A stretch of 20,798 bases of DNA, taken from positions 1-20,798 of the forward strand of contig JARRRL010000140.1 in the NCBI GenBank assembly GCA_037380725.1. The letters run 5' to 3'. This document shows, one piece after another, positions 7,745 through 15,606 of the stretch; position 1 is the stretch's first letter; every line of letters starts with the position of its first letter. The notes under the pieces were generated by a model. That model was not told the DNA's origin. It ran no database searches and worked only from the letters and a program-made list of their open reading frames with translations. The translations under genes and the position numbers were made by a program. The stretch comes from JARRRL01 sp037380725 (lineage in GTDB: Bacteria; Pseudomonadota; Gammaproteobacteria; Pseudomonadales; JANQJO01).

Positions 7745-8870
7745 GTAAGTCGGGCGGCACCGGATAATCATTCGGACGCCGTGGCTTCGTCACGCGCCCA
7801 GCGCGGTACGCACGCACTTGGTGCACATACGCCAACACTTGCGCCACCGCCACGTACAATCCTGCGGGAATTTCCTGATTGAGTTCTGTGGTGTGATACA
7901 CGGAGCGCGCCAACATGGGGGCTTCCAAAACCGGAATCACGTTTTCTTGCGCAATATCGCGTATCTTCAATGCGATTAGATTTTTACCTTTTGCGATGAG
8001 AATCGGCGCATCGTCTTGCTCCGGCGCATACCGCAAGGCCACCGCATAATGCGTGGGATTCGTGATCACCACATCCGCTTCAGCGACCTTATCCATCATG
8101 CGACGTTGCGCCATTTCGCGCTGCATACGACGAATTTGCCCTTTCACCTCCGGTTTGCCTTCCGAATCCTTGTGCTCATCCTTGACTTCTTGCTTTGTCA
8201 TTCGAATTTGCTGGGCGTGATTCCACAATTGAAACGGCACGTCAATCAACACAATCACCAGCAGCGAAGCCACCAAAGCCAAAAAAGCCCAAATCAAGAC
8301 CGAAATGCTCTCTCCCATGGCGACATTCACGGGTTTCATCGGCAAATGCATCAGGGTGGGAACTTGCCACACCACCACCATCACCGCCACCACCGCAATC
8401 AGAAAAAACTTACCCATGGCTTTGATCATTTCAACCAAGGCCGATACAGAGAACATCCGCTTTAAACCTTTTAGGGGGTTCAACTTACTGAGCTTTGGCG
8501 CTAGAGCAGAGAGTGAAAAATTCCAGCCCCCCATGAATAAGGGTCCCACAATCGAACTCAAAAACGTCATCAACAAAAAAAGTAAGATCGTTTTGATAAA
8601 GAAAAACAAGGCCGCGCGCAGCTGCATCCCGATGGCCATCGGGTCCAGTAACACCGTACGATCCACGCGAAAAAACAGTTCGGCTATCCGCGACGTAAAC
8701 GTCAACAGCTGCTCGCCCAGAAACAAAAAACTCAAGCCTCCGCAGGCCAACACCAAAAAAGCGCTGAGTTCTCGCGAGCGCGGCGTCTGCCCAGACTCAC
8801 GGGCCTTTTCAAGCTTACGCGACGTCGGCTCTTCGGTTTTTTCCTGCCCATCTTCGTTCTCTTGAGCCAC
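7731..8870 (-). CDS. flhB: Flagellar export gate switch protein FlhB
   Basis: FlhB is the autocleaving inner-membrane protein of the flagellar type III export gate that switches substrate class from hook/rod to filament. The protein has 379 residues, the normal size. It has four hydrophobic segments between about residues 35 and 210, a basic cytoplasmic linker, and the autocleavage motif NPTH at 271-274 within VVITNPTHYAVALRY. The N-terminal EKTEEPTSRKLEKARESGQ is the standard start. Translation begins at a GTG (8870) with GAGG just upstream, and fliR ends six bases before it, so the two are coupled. The final residues RFDE lie in a 17-bp duplication shared with the spacer. The identification is certain. 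Confidence 0.98.
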   Translation of the reverse strand: MAQENEDGQEKTEEPTSRKLEKARESGQTPRSRELSAFLVLACGGLSFLFLGEQLLTFTSRIAELFFRVDRTVLLDPMAIGMQLRAALFFFIKTILLFLLMTFLSSIVGPLFMGGWNFSLSALAPKLSKLNPLKGLKRMFSVSALVEMIKAMGKFFLIAVVAVMVVVWQVPTLMHLPMKPVNVAMGESISVLIWAFLALVASLLVIVLIDVPFQLWNHAQQIRMTKQEVKDEHKDSEGKPEVKGQIRRMQREMAQRRMMDKVAEADVVITNPTHYAVALRYAPEQDDAPILIAKGKNLIALKIRDIAQENVIPVLEAPMLARSVYHTTELNQEIPAGLYVAVAQVLAYVHQVRAYRAGRVTKPRRPNDYPVPPDLRFDE

Positions 8871-8876
8871 AATGCC

Positions 8877-9653
8877 TCACCGTAACAGCAACACACGCTG
8901 CGTCACCAACAAAGCCTCTTCAGCAATGCTTTCATAAATCGGTAGAAAACCGATCACCATCACCCACAGCACCACCAAACCAAATGCCATGTTAAACGGA
9001 AAACCCACACTAAAAATGTTCAACTGCGGCGACACGCGCGCCACCACTCCGAAGGCGACATTAGTGATTAACAACGCCGTAACGCTGGGCAAAGCCACCA
9101 ACAAGGCCGAGCGAAACATCCAACTGGCAAAATGCACCACCTGCATCATGAGTGAAGTATTGTGACTGCTGTCCGCCAACGGTAACACCTGAAAGCTGCT
9201 GATTAAAATCTCCAACACAATCAAGTGCCCCCCTAAGGCCAAAAACAATAAATTGGTCATCAACAGAAAAATTTGCCCAACCGCTGCCACGTTAATGCCA
9301 TTCACCGGATCAACCAGGGTGGCAAACCCCAAACCATTTTGCATCGCAACGAATTGACCCGAAATTTGAAACACTTGGAAAAAAAGTTGTATAAAGAAAC
9401 CCAATATCGCGCCAATCAGAATCTGATTCACAATCAAAAACAGGGCCTCCGCAGACCAGATGGGTACGGCTGGCGCTGGGGGTAAATACGGCACAATGGC
9501 AACGGTAATGGCCAAGGCCAAACCCAAGCGCACACGCGCCATAATAAATCGAGCGCTGAGAATGGGCATCACCAACATGAACGCGCTGACGCGGCACAGT
9601 GGCCAAAAATACTGCCCCACCCATTGCATGATCATCTCGTCTGTGATGTGCAC
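8877..9653 (-). CDS. fliR: Flagellar export gate protein FliR
   Basis: FliR (258 residues) is one of the FliPQR core components that form the export channel. It is strongly hydrophobic with about six membrane segments. The family's early 'W...FFWPL.RVSAF' motif appears as WVGQYFWPLCRVSAF, and QNGLGFATLVDP is the conserved central block. The start is a GTG at 9653, ten bases after the fliQ stop; the ribosome site is weak, which suggests coupling to fliQ. An internal ATG a few codons later is a possible alternative. Its place between fliQ and flhB is the standard order. Confidence 0.97.
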   Translation of the reverse strand: MHITDEMIMQWVGQYFWPLCRVSAFMLVMPILSARFIMARVRLGLALAITVAIVPYLPPAPAVPIWSAEALFLIVNQILIGAILGFFIQLFFQVFQISGQFVAMQNGLGFATLVDPVNGINVAAVGQIFLLMTNLLFLALGGHLIVLEILISSFQVLPLADSSHNTSLMMQVVHFASWMFRSALLVALPSVTALLITNVAFGVVARVSPQLNIFSVGFPFNMAFGLVVLWVMVIGFLPIYESIAEEALLVTQRVLLLR

Positions 9654-9662
9654 GGCCAGTAC

Positions 9663-9932
9663 CTAACCAATAATGTATGGAATAGATAAGTAAATCTCTT
9701 GGGCGTATTCCAACACACGCCCCCCAATCCATGGCCCCGCAAACGACAACACACCCAAGGTCACCAACAATCTTGGTAAAAACGATAAGGTTTGCTCATT
9801 GATTTGCGTTGCCGCTTGAAAAATAGAAACCACCAACCCCACAATCAACGACGGCAAAATAATAATCAACAACAACAAAACGGCCACGCCCATGCCCGCA
9901 CGGAAAACATCGATTACAGACTCTGGCGCCAC
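9663..9932 (-). CDS. fliQ: Flagellar export gate protein FliQ
   Basis: FliQ is the small two-helix subunit of the FliPQR export channel. From a GTG at 9932 the protein is 89 residues, exactly the usual size, and begins VAPESVIDVFRAG like other FliQ proteins. A perfect AGGAGG lies eight bases upstream (9941-9946), which decides this start; a longer reading frame upstream comes from repeated sequence. The family signature QAATQINEQTLSFLPR and the C-terminal IPYIIG are both present. It lies between fliP (49-bp spacer containing a 15-bp duplication) and fliR. Confidence 0.97.
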   Translation of the reverse strand: MAPESVIDVFRAGMGVAVLLLLIIILPSLIVGLVVSIFQAATQINEQTLSFLPRLLVTLGVLSFAGPWIGGRVLEYAQEIYLSIPYIIG

Positions 9933-9955
9933 ACGCGTTTCCTCCTCTTGCTCAC

Positions 9956-9983
9956 AGATAAACCGCTCTGAGATAAACCGCTC
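9956..9983. repeat. 15-bp-period duplication between fliP and fliQ
   Basis: AGATAAACCGCTC occurs at 9956-9968 and 9971-9983. The second copy overlaps the fliP TGA stop (9982-9984). Confidence 0.85.
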
Positions 9984-10887
9984 ACATTCCAAAGCTCGCC
10001 GTTAGCGTACTCACGATCATGGCCCAGCCATCGAGAAAAACGAACAACATAATTTTAAACGGCAAGGACACAATGAGGGGCGAGAGCATCATCATGCCCA
10101 TCGCCATCAAAATACTGGCAACCACCAAATCAATAATCAAAAAAGGAATAAATAACATGAATCCAATTTGAAAAGCCGTTTTCAACTCACTGATGACAAA
10201 AGCCGGAATCAACGTTGTCATGGACACCGTTTTTGGATCAAACGCAGCTTCCGATGCCTCCGATACCGCGTCCGTTCGCTGCGCATCACCGTAAGGCGCA
10301 CGATCAGCGGTCGAGGTCCCCGCGTCCGGTTTCCCTTCAGACTGATCCAACACCTGCGCAAAAGCCTGCGTACGCTGAATCGTAAGAAACAACTGCAAAT
10401 CGGGCTCACGCGTCTGCGACAACATAAAAACACGAAATGGCGCTTGCACACGTTCCAAGGCCAACTCAGCAGAAATGCTTTTGTTCATGTATGGTTTCAC
10501 CGCCGTGTTATAGGCGCGCTCCAAGATTGGCGACATGATGAACAAGGACAAAAACATCGCCAAGCCCAAAATCACTTGATTGGAAGGGGTTTGTTGCAAG
10601 CCAATTGCCTGGCGTAAAATAGAAAAAACGATCACAACCCGTGTAAAGCACGTCATCATCAGGATCATCGCGGGCAAAAACGTAAACAAGGTCATGACCG
10701 CTAAAATTTCAAGGGTGAGCGTATACTGCTGCCCCCCCGATTCGGTCGTTTCCAATGCCAAAGCCGGAATACCCAAGTGCGAGAGATTTTCCATTGTCTC
10801 CGCCCACGACAGCTTGGGCATCATGACAATACCTATCACGACGCTGATCACAATGCGAATCACAACGCGAATCACAACGCGCGACAT
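9982..10887 (-). CDS. fliP: Flagellar export gate protein FliP, with a repeat-built signal peptide and an insertion
   Basis: FliP forms the export channel with FliQ and FliR. The conserved parts are clear: LPAMILMMTCFTRVVIVFS, RQAIGLQQTPSNQVI, and the C-terminal SELKTAFQIGFMLFIPFLI with DLVVASILMAMGMMM. The start is the ATG at 10887 (AGGTGAGGTG just upstream), giving 301 residues against the usual 245-260. Two differences account for much of the extra length. Residues 4-19 of the cleavable signal peptide are four near-identical tetrapeptides (VVIR, VVIR, IVIS, VVIG) encoded by a 12-bp repeat. The periplasmic domain carries about 35-40 extra hydrophilic residues (roughly 175-216, rich in Asp, Ser, Ala and Glu) before TLIPAFVISELK. 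Both are in frame, so function is plausible. Confidence 0.95.
   Translation of the reverse strand: MSRVVIRVVIRIVISVVIGIVMMPKLSWAETMENLSHLGIPALALETTESGGQQYTLTLEILAVMTLFTFLPAMILMMTCFTRVVIVFSILRQAIGLQQTPSNQVILGLAMFLSLFIMSPILERAYNTAVKPYMNKSISAELALERVQAPFRVFMLSQTREPDLQLFLTIQRTQAFAQVLDQSEGKPDAGTSTADRAPYGDAQRTDAVSEASEAAFDPKTVSMTTLIPAFVISELKTAFQIGFMLFIPFLIIDLVVASILMAMGMMMLSPLIVSLPFKIMLFVFLDGWAMIVSTLTASFGM
10835..10882. repeat. 12-bp tandem repeat, four copies, encoding the FliP signal peptide core
   Basis: Copies at 10835-10846, 10847-10858, 10859-10870 and 10871-10882 follow ATCACAACGCGA with few changes. Because 12 is a multiple of three, copy changes would lengthen or shorten the FliP signal peptide by four residues without shifting the frame. 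Confidence 0.9.
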
Positions 10888-10948
10888 CACCTCACCTCTG
10901 CATGCTGCCCCAGATGTACAGATACGGAGCAAGCTCGAAGCACAAACT

Positions 10949-11296
10949 TCACTCGCTTGATGCCGGAGGCGTCGATGACGCGGGTAGGTCCTTCGTTTTT
11001 CCCATAGCGGTTTCAAACTCAGTCTGCTCCACATTGAGACGTTCCTGGTCCATTTCTGCCTGGTATTGGCGTAACCAGGCGGGTGAAAATTCTTTGATCA
11101 GTTGTATCGAGGTATCATTACTGCCAATCAGCAAATGGCTGCCATACGCCTCCACCAACACTAACTTTGATTTCCCCCCGATCGGCGTCACCGATTTAAC
11201 GCGCACTGGGTTGATCGCTATTTGCTTATACAAAGGCGTTTTTCGGAAGCCATAAAACAGCAGATACATAAACGCAATCAAGCCCAGTAAAGCCAT
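10949..11296 (-). CDS. fliO: Flagellar biosynthesis protein FliO, transmembrane and cytoplasmic part
   Basis: FliO is the accessory membrane protein that helps assemble the FliP ring. The 115 residues from the ATG at 11296 begin directly with the membrane helix (MALLGLIAFMYLLFYGF) and continue with the FliO domain, recognised by VKSVTPIGGKSKLVLVE and the LLIGSNDTSIQLI strand. No ribosome site lies before this ATG. The same reading frame continues upstream of a single TAG (11303-11305) into a signal-peptide-like segment, as expected of FliO proteins that have a periplasmic N-terminus. The gene therefore looks interrupted by one nonsense codon, unless the short form suffices. It is followed by fliP after a 61-bp spacer. 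Confidence 0.88.
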   Translation of the reverse strand: MALLGLIAFMYLLFYGFRKTPLYKQIAINPVRVKSVTPIGGKSKLVLVEAYGSHLLIGSNDTSIQLIKEFSPAWLRQYQAEMDQERLNVEQTEFETAMGKTKDLPASSTPPASSE

Positions 11297-11302
11297 CGAT
11301 AA

Positions 11303-11449
11303 CTACACTAAGCGCGATTTTAATCCCGACTCCGCCATCAAAGCGTCGGGTGCTTTTTTCGGCACAGCGGCCACCGTCGTCTCCATGACCGTTAACCCCA
11401 TGATGGCAGTCAACAACATTGAAAACGTCAGCATGAGTGATCGTTTCAT
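11303..11449 (-). CDS. Short signal-peptide ORF, probably the detached N-terminus of FliO
   Basis: This 48-codon frame (MKRSLMLTFSMLLTAIMG...) has a basic start, a hydrophobic core and a likely signal cleavage near TTVAAVPKK, then a short hydrophilic stretch ending at TAG. It is in the same frame as fliO, and only two codons separate the TAG from the fliO ATG. Known FliO proteins often have a signal peptide or periplasmic segment followed by the membrane helix, so I read this as the N-terminus of a single fliO interrupted by one stop codon. Alternatives are a real small secreted peptide, stop-codon readthrough, or a sequencing error. In-frame ATGs upstream (to 11527) lie within an 18-bp repeat and are unlikely starts. 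Confidence 0.55.
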   Translation of the reverse strand: MKRSLMLTFSMLLTAIMGLTVMETTVAAVPKKAPDALMAESGLKSRLV

Positions 11450-11471
11450 GAATCGCCAAACCCTTTCTTTT

Positions 11472-11525
11472 CCAAGCCGCACCAACATCCCAAGCCGTAC
11501 CAACATCCCAAGCCGTACCAACATC
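11472..11525. repeat. 18-bp tandem triplicate upstream of fliO
   Basis: CCAAGCCGTACCAACATC is repeated three times (11472-11489, 11490-11507, 11508-11525), one copy differing by one base. It lies between fliN and the fliO start region; being a multiple of three, it adds spurious in-frame start codons on the minus strand. Confidence 0.92.
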
Positions 11526-11635
11526 ATTGTTCCCCTATACTGCCGTTATCGTATTTTGTCATTTGGTTTGTTATTTTAAACTGTCCTGATAAGCCAGATG
11601 CATTCACGTTTTTCTCACATGATATTTCCTTCTCA

Positions 11636-12061
11636 CTATTTTAATTTTTTAATTCGCTCACTGGGGCTGATGATATCCGTCAAACGTATGCCAAATTTAT
11701 CGTTTACCACAACCACTTCTCCGTGAGCCACCAAGGTGCCATTTACCATCACGTCTAAGGCTTCCCCCGCCAAACGATCCAATTCAATCACCGACCCTTG
11801 ATTCAATTGCAATAAATTTCGTATGCTGATTTCGGTAGACCCCACCTCCATGGACAACATCACCGGTATATCAAGAATCACCTCCAGATTGGGATTCTCC
11901 CCTTCCCCCATTGGAGAAGCAAACTCGGTTAACGGATCCAACGCCGCTCGCTCTGCCTGCTCTTCCTCAACACTCTGCTGTTCCAGAGCAGCTGCCCATT
12001 CATTGGCGAGGGCATCATCATCTATATCGTCTGAACCCTCGGAAGTCCCTTTTGAAGACAT
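11636..12061 (-). CDS. fliN: Flagellar motor switch protein FliN
   Basis: FliN builds the C-ring of the flagellar switch with FliM and FliG. From the ATG at 12061 the protein is 141 residues; GGGAGG lies six bases upstream, which favours this over the ATG at 12079. The acidic, poorly conserved N-terminus (about 1-55) is followed by a complete SpoA domain, recognisable by LDIPVMLSMEVG, LLQLNQGSVIELDRLAGE and VNDKFGIRLTDI. Unusually, it does not follow fliM closely: a gap of about 380 bp separates them and contains a candidate sigma-54 promoter, so fliN may begin its own transcript for fliN-O-P-Q-R-flhB. Confidence 0.97.
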   Translation of the reverse strand: MSSKGTSEGSDDIDDDALANEWAAALEQQSVEEEQAERAALDPLTEFASPMGEGENPNLEVILDIPVMLSMEVGSTEISIRNLLQLNQGSVIELDRLAGEALDVMVNGTLVAHGEVVVVNDKFGIRLTDIISPSERIKKLK

Positions 12062-12179
12062 ACGCCTCCTCCCAACCAAAAGAACGGCATCACCTACACC
12101 GTCATCTCACGCACCCACCCTGGGTTGTTGCGTCAAATTAACCACACTTCTGCGTGTAAAACACCATAGAACATCAATA

Positions 12180-12197
12180 CTGCACAATGTTTGCCAA
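12180..12197 (-). promoter_or_regulatory. Candidate sigma-54 promoter for fliN
   Basis: On the minus strand the sequence TTGGCAAACATTGTGCAG has the invariant GG (12194-12195) and GC (12182-12183) spaced by exactly ten bases and fits TGGCA-N6-TGCA well. Transcription would begin near 12170, about 110 bases before the fliN ATG. The match is by eye. Confidence 0.55.
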
Positions 12198-12293
12198 GAC
12201 CAGCGGTCTCACCATATCCAAGCACGGATCCCCGGAAAATGACAGCAAGAAACATCAAGCAATAACAAGGAAGTAAGAAGTAACAAAAGATAA

Positions 12294-12346
12294 GAAGGGG
12301 TCAGTCAGGTACGAAGGGGTACAGCAGGTACACGAGGTGCACAGGT
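12294..12346. repeat. Imperfect 19-21-bp repeat, three copies
   Basis: GAAGGGGTCAGTCAGGTAC (12294-12312) is followed by GAAGGGGTACAGCAGGTAC and a degenerate third copy ending AGGTA. It is noncoding. Confidence 0.6.
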
Positions 12347-12402
12347 AATCCTTAAAATGCTAAATTTTTGACGCATGGCTAAACGAAAACAGAATTTAAC
12401 AA

Positions 12403-12442
12403 ACGCAACCATTATGCAGCGGACGCAATCAGTATGCGGAGG
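12403..12442. repeat. Imperfect 20-bp tandem duplication just after the fliM stop
   Basis: The units at 12403-12422 and 12423-12442 match at 16 of 20 positions (ACGCAA-CA-TATGC-G-GG). They end four bases from the fliM stop. Confidence 0.65.
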
Positions 12443-12445
12443 GCC

Positions 12446-13444
12446 TCACAACGACTTGACCGAGACCTTAGACTGATGCGTGCGATGAAACCGATCCAAC
12501 ACCTGCACCGCCAGATTACCGCGATGGGTACCCAATTTGGTTTTGAAAGTTGGCACACCATTGGCCATCAGCGTGACGTAATCCGGCATATCCACCGCCA
12601 AAATATCACCCACACTCAGTTCTTTCAATTGACGCAAGGTAATGCGTTTTTCACATATTTTTGCCCGCAATGGTATCGCAGCACCCATGATGTCTTCCCG
12701 CAAATTCACCACCCAGCGCTCATCCGCTTCGTCCACATCACTTTGAACACCCGCATCCAAGACTTCTCGAATCGGTTCAATCATCGAATACGGTAACGTC
12801 AAATGCATGTCGCCGCCGCCGCCATCCAGATCAATATGAAATGTGCTTACAACCACAATCTCACTGGGACTGACAATATTTGCTAACGACGGATTCACCT
12901 CAGAACCAATGTGCTCAAATTGCGTTGCGAATACGTTTGACCAGGCTTCTTGCATGTCCTTAAACGCCATATCCAGAACGAGTTTTACCACTCGATTCTC
13001 GGTGTGCGTAAACTCACGACCTTCGATTTTAGCGTGTCGCCCATCCCCGCCAAAAAAACAATCCACCAACTTAAAAACTAATTTTGCATCCAGAATAAAT
13101 AAACCCGTGCCGCGTAAAGGTTTCATCTTGACCATGTTTAAACTGGTGGGCACAAAAAGGCTGTGCACGTACTCACCGAATTTTTGCACTTGGACGCCGC
13201 CCACCGACACATCCGCTGTTCGACGTAGGAAATTAAACAAACTGATGCAGGTATACCGTGCAAAGCGTTCATTAATCATTTCCAGTGTGGGCATTCGACC
13301 GCGAACAATACGGTCCTGGGTTGACAGGTCGTAGGAGCGGATCCCTTCATCGGCATCATCAAGATCACCGTCAATATCGCTGTCATCCACACCATGCAGC
13401 AGCGCATCAATTTCATCTTGAGACAATAAATCCTGAACGGACAC
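12446..13444 (-). CDS. fliM: Flagellar motor switch protein FliM
   Basis: FliM (332 residues) is the C-ring protein that receives CheY-phosphate and sets rotation direction. The extreme N-terminus VQDLLSQDEIDALLHGV is the CheY-binding motif. The middle CheC-like domain includes the GGVQVQKFGEYVHSLFVPTSLN region, and the C-terminal SpoA domain is at about 255-325 (LSVGDILAVDMPDYVTL). It begins with a GTG at 13444, with GAGGGG five bases upstream. fliL ends 83 bp upstream. The length and all domains are normal. Confidence 0.98.
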   Translation of the reverse strand: MSVQDLLSQDEIDALLHGVDDSDIDGDLDDADEGIRSYDLSTQDRIVRGRMPTLEMINERFARYTCISLFNFLRRTADVSVGGVQVQKFGEYVHSLFVPTSLNMVKMKPLRGTGLFILDAKLVFKLVDCFFGGDGRHAKIEGREFTHTENRVVKLVLDMAFKDMQEAWSNVFATQFEHIGSEVNPSLANIVSPSEIVVVSTFHIDLDGGGGDMHLTLPYSMIEPIREVLDAGVQSDVDEADERWVVNLREDIMGAAIPLRAKICEKRITLRQLKELSVGDILAVDMPDYVTLMANGVPTFKTKLGTHRGNLAVQVLDRFHRTHQSKVSVKSL

Positions 13445-13527
13445 GCAAGCCCCCTCACACCCGACGGATACAACAATATAATATGGTTAGCGGCTTTGCG
13501 ACGACGAGGCCGCTGCGGTATAACGTG

Positions 13528-14034
13528 CTATTGCATAACAAAAGCTGTAAAGAGAATGTCCTCCAAACCGGTTTCACCGGTTTCTTCTTCCAACCTGACC
13601 TGCATGGTTTCCACCAAATTTTGTCGCAGCACATCTCGTCCTTCCGGTTCACGCAACTCGTCAAATTCCTGTCGGGATAAGAAGGTAACAATATCATTAC
13701 GAATCATGGGCATCTGCTCTTCGAACAGCGCCAAATTACGTTCATCGCGGGTCACGAACGTCATTTCAACTTGAAGATAGCGCTGTCGATTACCCACTCT
13801 GTAATTGCTCACAAAAGGTTTCAAGGTAAAATAATGAGCAGGCGCTCGTTGCTCGGGAACCTCCACGTCAACCGCTTCTGGATCGGACTTCCCCTTCAGC
13901 ATGAACACCGCTACCGTCCCTCCACCCACCAGAAATATCCCCGCCAACACGGCTAGAATAATCCATTTCGCTTTACCCCGTGAAGATGGCTCCTTGCTCT
14001 GCTCATCCATCGCTAATTCTTTCTCATTGGCCAC
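13528..14034 (-). CDS. fliL: Flagellar basal-body associated protein FliL
   Basis: FliL is an inner-membrane protein surrounding the stator and supporting motor torque. The 168 residues comprise a hydrophilic cytoplasmic N-terminus, one membrane helix (about 24-45) and a periplasmic domain with the family's YFTLKPFVSNY, RYLQVEMTFVTRD and RNDIVTFLSRQEFDEL elements. The start is a GTG at 14034 with GAGAGGGG upstream. An in-frame ATG eight codons later cannot be ruled out. It stands between fliK and fliM as usual. Confidence 0.96.
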   Translation of the reverse strand: MANEKELAMDEQSKEPSSRGKAKWIILAVLAGIFLVGGGTVAVFMLKGKSDPEAVDVEVPEQRAPAHYFTLKPFVSNYRVGNRQRYLQVEMTFVTRDERNLALFEEQMPMIRNDIVTFLSRQEFDELREPEGRDVLRQNLVETMQVRLEEETGETGLEDILFTAFVMQ

Positions 14035-14121
14035 GATTGACCCCTCTCATTATCAAGACCCGCTGCCCGCGCCATACACTGAGTTTAGACATCTCAGCCA
14101 CTCCCTGCGAATGAAACGACA

Positions 14122-15567
14122 TTAAGCGTATGTGCTGATCAACCCTGGCAACGCGCCATCTGAGGCCTCACGATCCAAGACCCTCGTCGCCTGTTCATCG
14201 AGTGCCTCTCTGGAATCACTCAATCCCGCATCCGCGCGTGACGTCGACTCCGCGTCATCCTCAGATTGCGCACCCTGTCGACCATCGCGCCGCACATCCA
14301 CATCAACTTGCGTCAAATTCTGCTCACCCATCGCATCGCGCAAACGGTGGGCACTCTGTTCCAGCGCTTCTTTCACCGCTTGATTATTGACGTGAAACGT
14401 AATAGTCGTTTGTTCCGCTGTGTGTTGAATTTTGATGTGTATCGGCCCTAATTCGGGTGGATCTATGTACACAGTCGCGCTCTTGAGATTTGATTGAATC
14501 ATCCACTTCACACGCCCCTCCATCATCTCCGACCACGCGCTTTGTTGAAACGGCGTATTCAAACGCGTCACCGTAGTCGGCAAACGCGTCGCTGCCGCTC
14601 CCGCTTCTTTCTTCAATCCACCTACCAACAGTGTATTCGGCGTCAGCGATGGATCTGTGGCCACACCCACTGCCTTTTCTCCACCCAATCCAGCTCCAAG
14701 GCCATTCAGACTTGCAGCATCGACGGCTTCAGGCTGCCTGCCCATTAAACCCGCGATTGCATCAGCCCCTCGTAATCCAGAAGCCACACGCTTATCGGGT
14801 AACACCGCCTCCGCATCCTGTGACAACACATGCTCTTTTTCAGTCAACGCCTCGGCAACACGTGCTTCCCCTTTCATCTCCCAACGCTGCGCCGCTACAC
14901 GCCGTCCTACTCCTTCTCCTTCCGACTTTAAGGCATTATCTGTTGTATCTGCCGTCAGCGACTCATCCATCCCAGATCCATCGGCGCTCACTCCCTCCGC
15001 TAACGCATCGCCCCATTTGGCACCCGTCTGACTCGCAACACGCTGTGACGCCGTTTCATCCATTGCCTGTGCTGTTTGCGCTATTTCAACCACACCATCG
15101 TTCGTCAACACAATCTCTTCCTGATTGACGTCCTCCCCGTCCTCATCCGCTATTTCCGTTTTTGTCTCTGTCTCAGTTGTCGATCGTGATTCGATATCGT
15201 TTTGCGTAGCGGCATCCTGAGTGTGTTTTGACGATGAATGGGATTTTGCAGTCACTGGTTTTGCATTGGGTGCATCAGAAGTTGACGTCACACGATGCCG
15301 ATTCACGGATTTGTGCGTCCCCTCATCACTCAGGGTCGCCTTCGATGAATGAGATGTCTGTATTGTATGATCTTTTGCCGTACTCGACTGTTGCGCCGCC
15401 AACAAAGCCACATTAAAAGAAGCCACAGAAGACAACACATCGGCACGCGCGCTTGATGGTCCTTTTCCCGGTCCTATCCCCGATACGGCATCACGTGTCG
15501 AACCGCTTCGAATCCTCGCGGTGGACACCGTTGACAGTCGCGCTGTGTATTCGCTGTTCTGCTCCAT
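14122..15567 (-). CDS. fliK: Flagellar hook-length control protein FliK
   Basis: FliK is secreted during hook growth and, when the hook reaches full length, contacts FlhB to switch export specificity. The 481 residues have the usual plan: a long low-complexity N-terminal ruler rich in Ser, Thr, Ala and Glu, and the conserved Flg_hook domain at about 339-428, with DPPELGPIHIKI and ITFHVNNQAVKEALEQ. The tail after about 430 is hydrophilic. The start is the ATG at 15567 with AGAGGT upstream, about 40 bases downstream of the -12 element of a strong sigma-54 promoter candidate. It appears to be the first gene of the fli operon here. Confidence 0.96.
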   Translation of the reverse strand: MEQNSEYTARLSTVSTARIRSGSTRDAVSGIGPGKGPSSARADVLSSVASFNVALLAAQQSSTAKDHTIQTSHSSKATLSDEGTHKSVNRHRVTSTSDAPNAKPVTAKSHSSSKHTQDAATQNDIESRSTTETETKTEIADEDGEDVNQEEIVLTNDGVVEIAQTAQAMDETASQRVASQTGAKWGDALAEGVSADGSGMDESLTADTTDNALKSEGEGVGRRVAAQRWEMKGEARVAEALTEKEHVLSQDAEAVLPDKRVASGLRGADAIAGLMGRQPEAVDAASLNGLGAGLGGEKAVGVATDPSLTPNTLLVGGLKKEAGAAATRLPTTVTRLNTPFQQSAWSEMMEGRVKWMIQSNLKSATVYIDPPELGPIHIKIQHTAEQTTITFHVNNQAVKEALEQSAHRLRDAMGEQNLTQVDVDVRRDGRQGAQSEDDAESTSRADAGLSDSREALDEQATRVLDREASDGALPGLISTYA

Positions 15568-15606
15568 CGTAACCTCTGAGTGGTTGATTTCGATTACTTC
15601 CTACAC

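Larger units (their letters stand above)
12062..12445. other. Long fliM-fliN intergenic region
   Basis: This 384-bp spacer has no coding sequence I can support on either strand. It contains a candidate sigma-54 promoter facing fliN and two sets of imperfect direct repeats (12294-12346 and 12403-12442). fliM and fliN are normally adjacent, so the spacer appears to have been expanded, at least partly by duplication. Confidence 0.8.

Noticed and set aside
8305..8865. 186-codon plus-strand open frame
   Set aside because: It is antisense to flhB, with no recognisable domain and no operon context.
9933..9992. 20-residue N-terminal extension of FliQ
   Set aside because: The perfect AGGAGG before the GTG at 9932 and the family length show it is untranslated; the extension is encoded by a 15-bp duplication.
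14631..15128. 165-codon plus-strand open frame
   Set aside because: It is antisense to the low-complexity part of fliK; its Pro/His-rich composition is that of a shadow.
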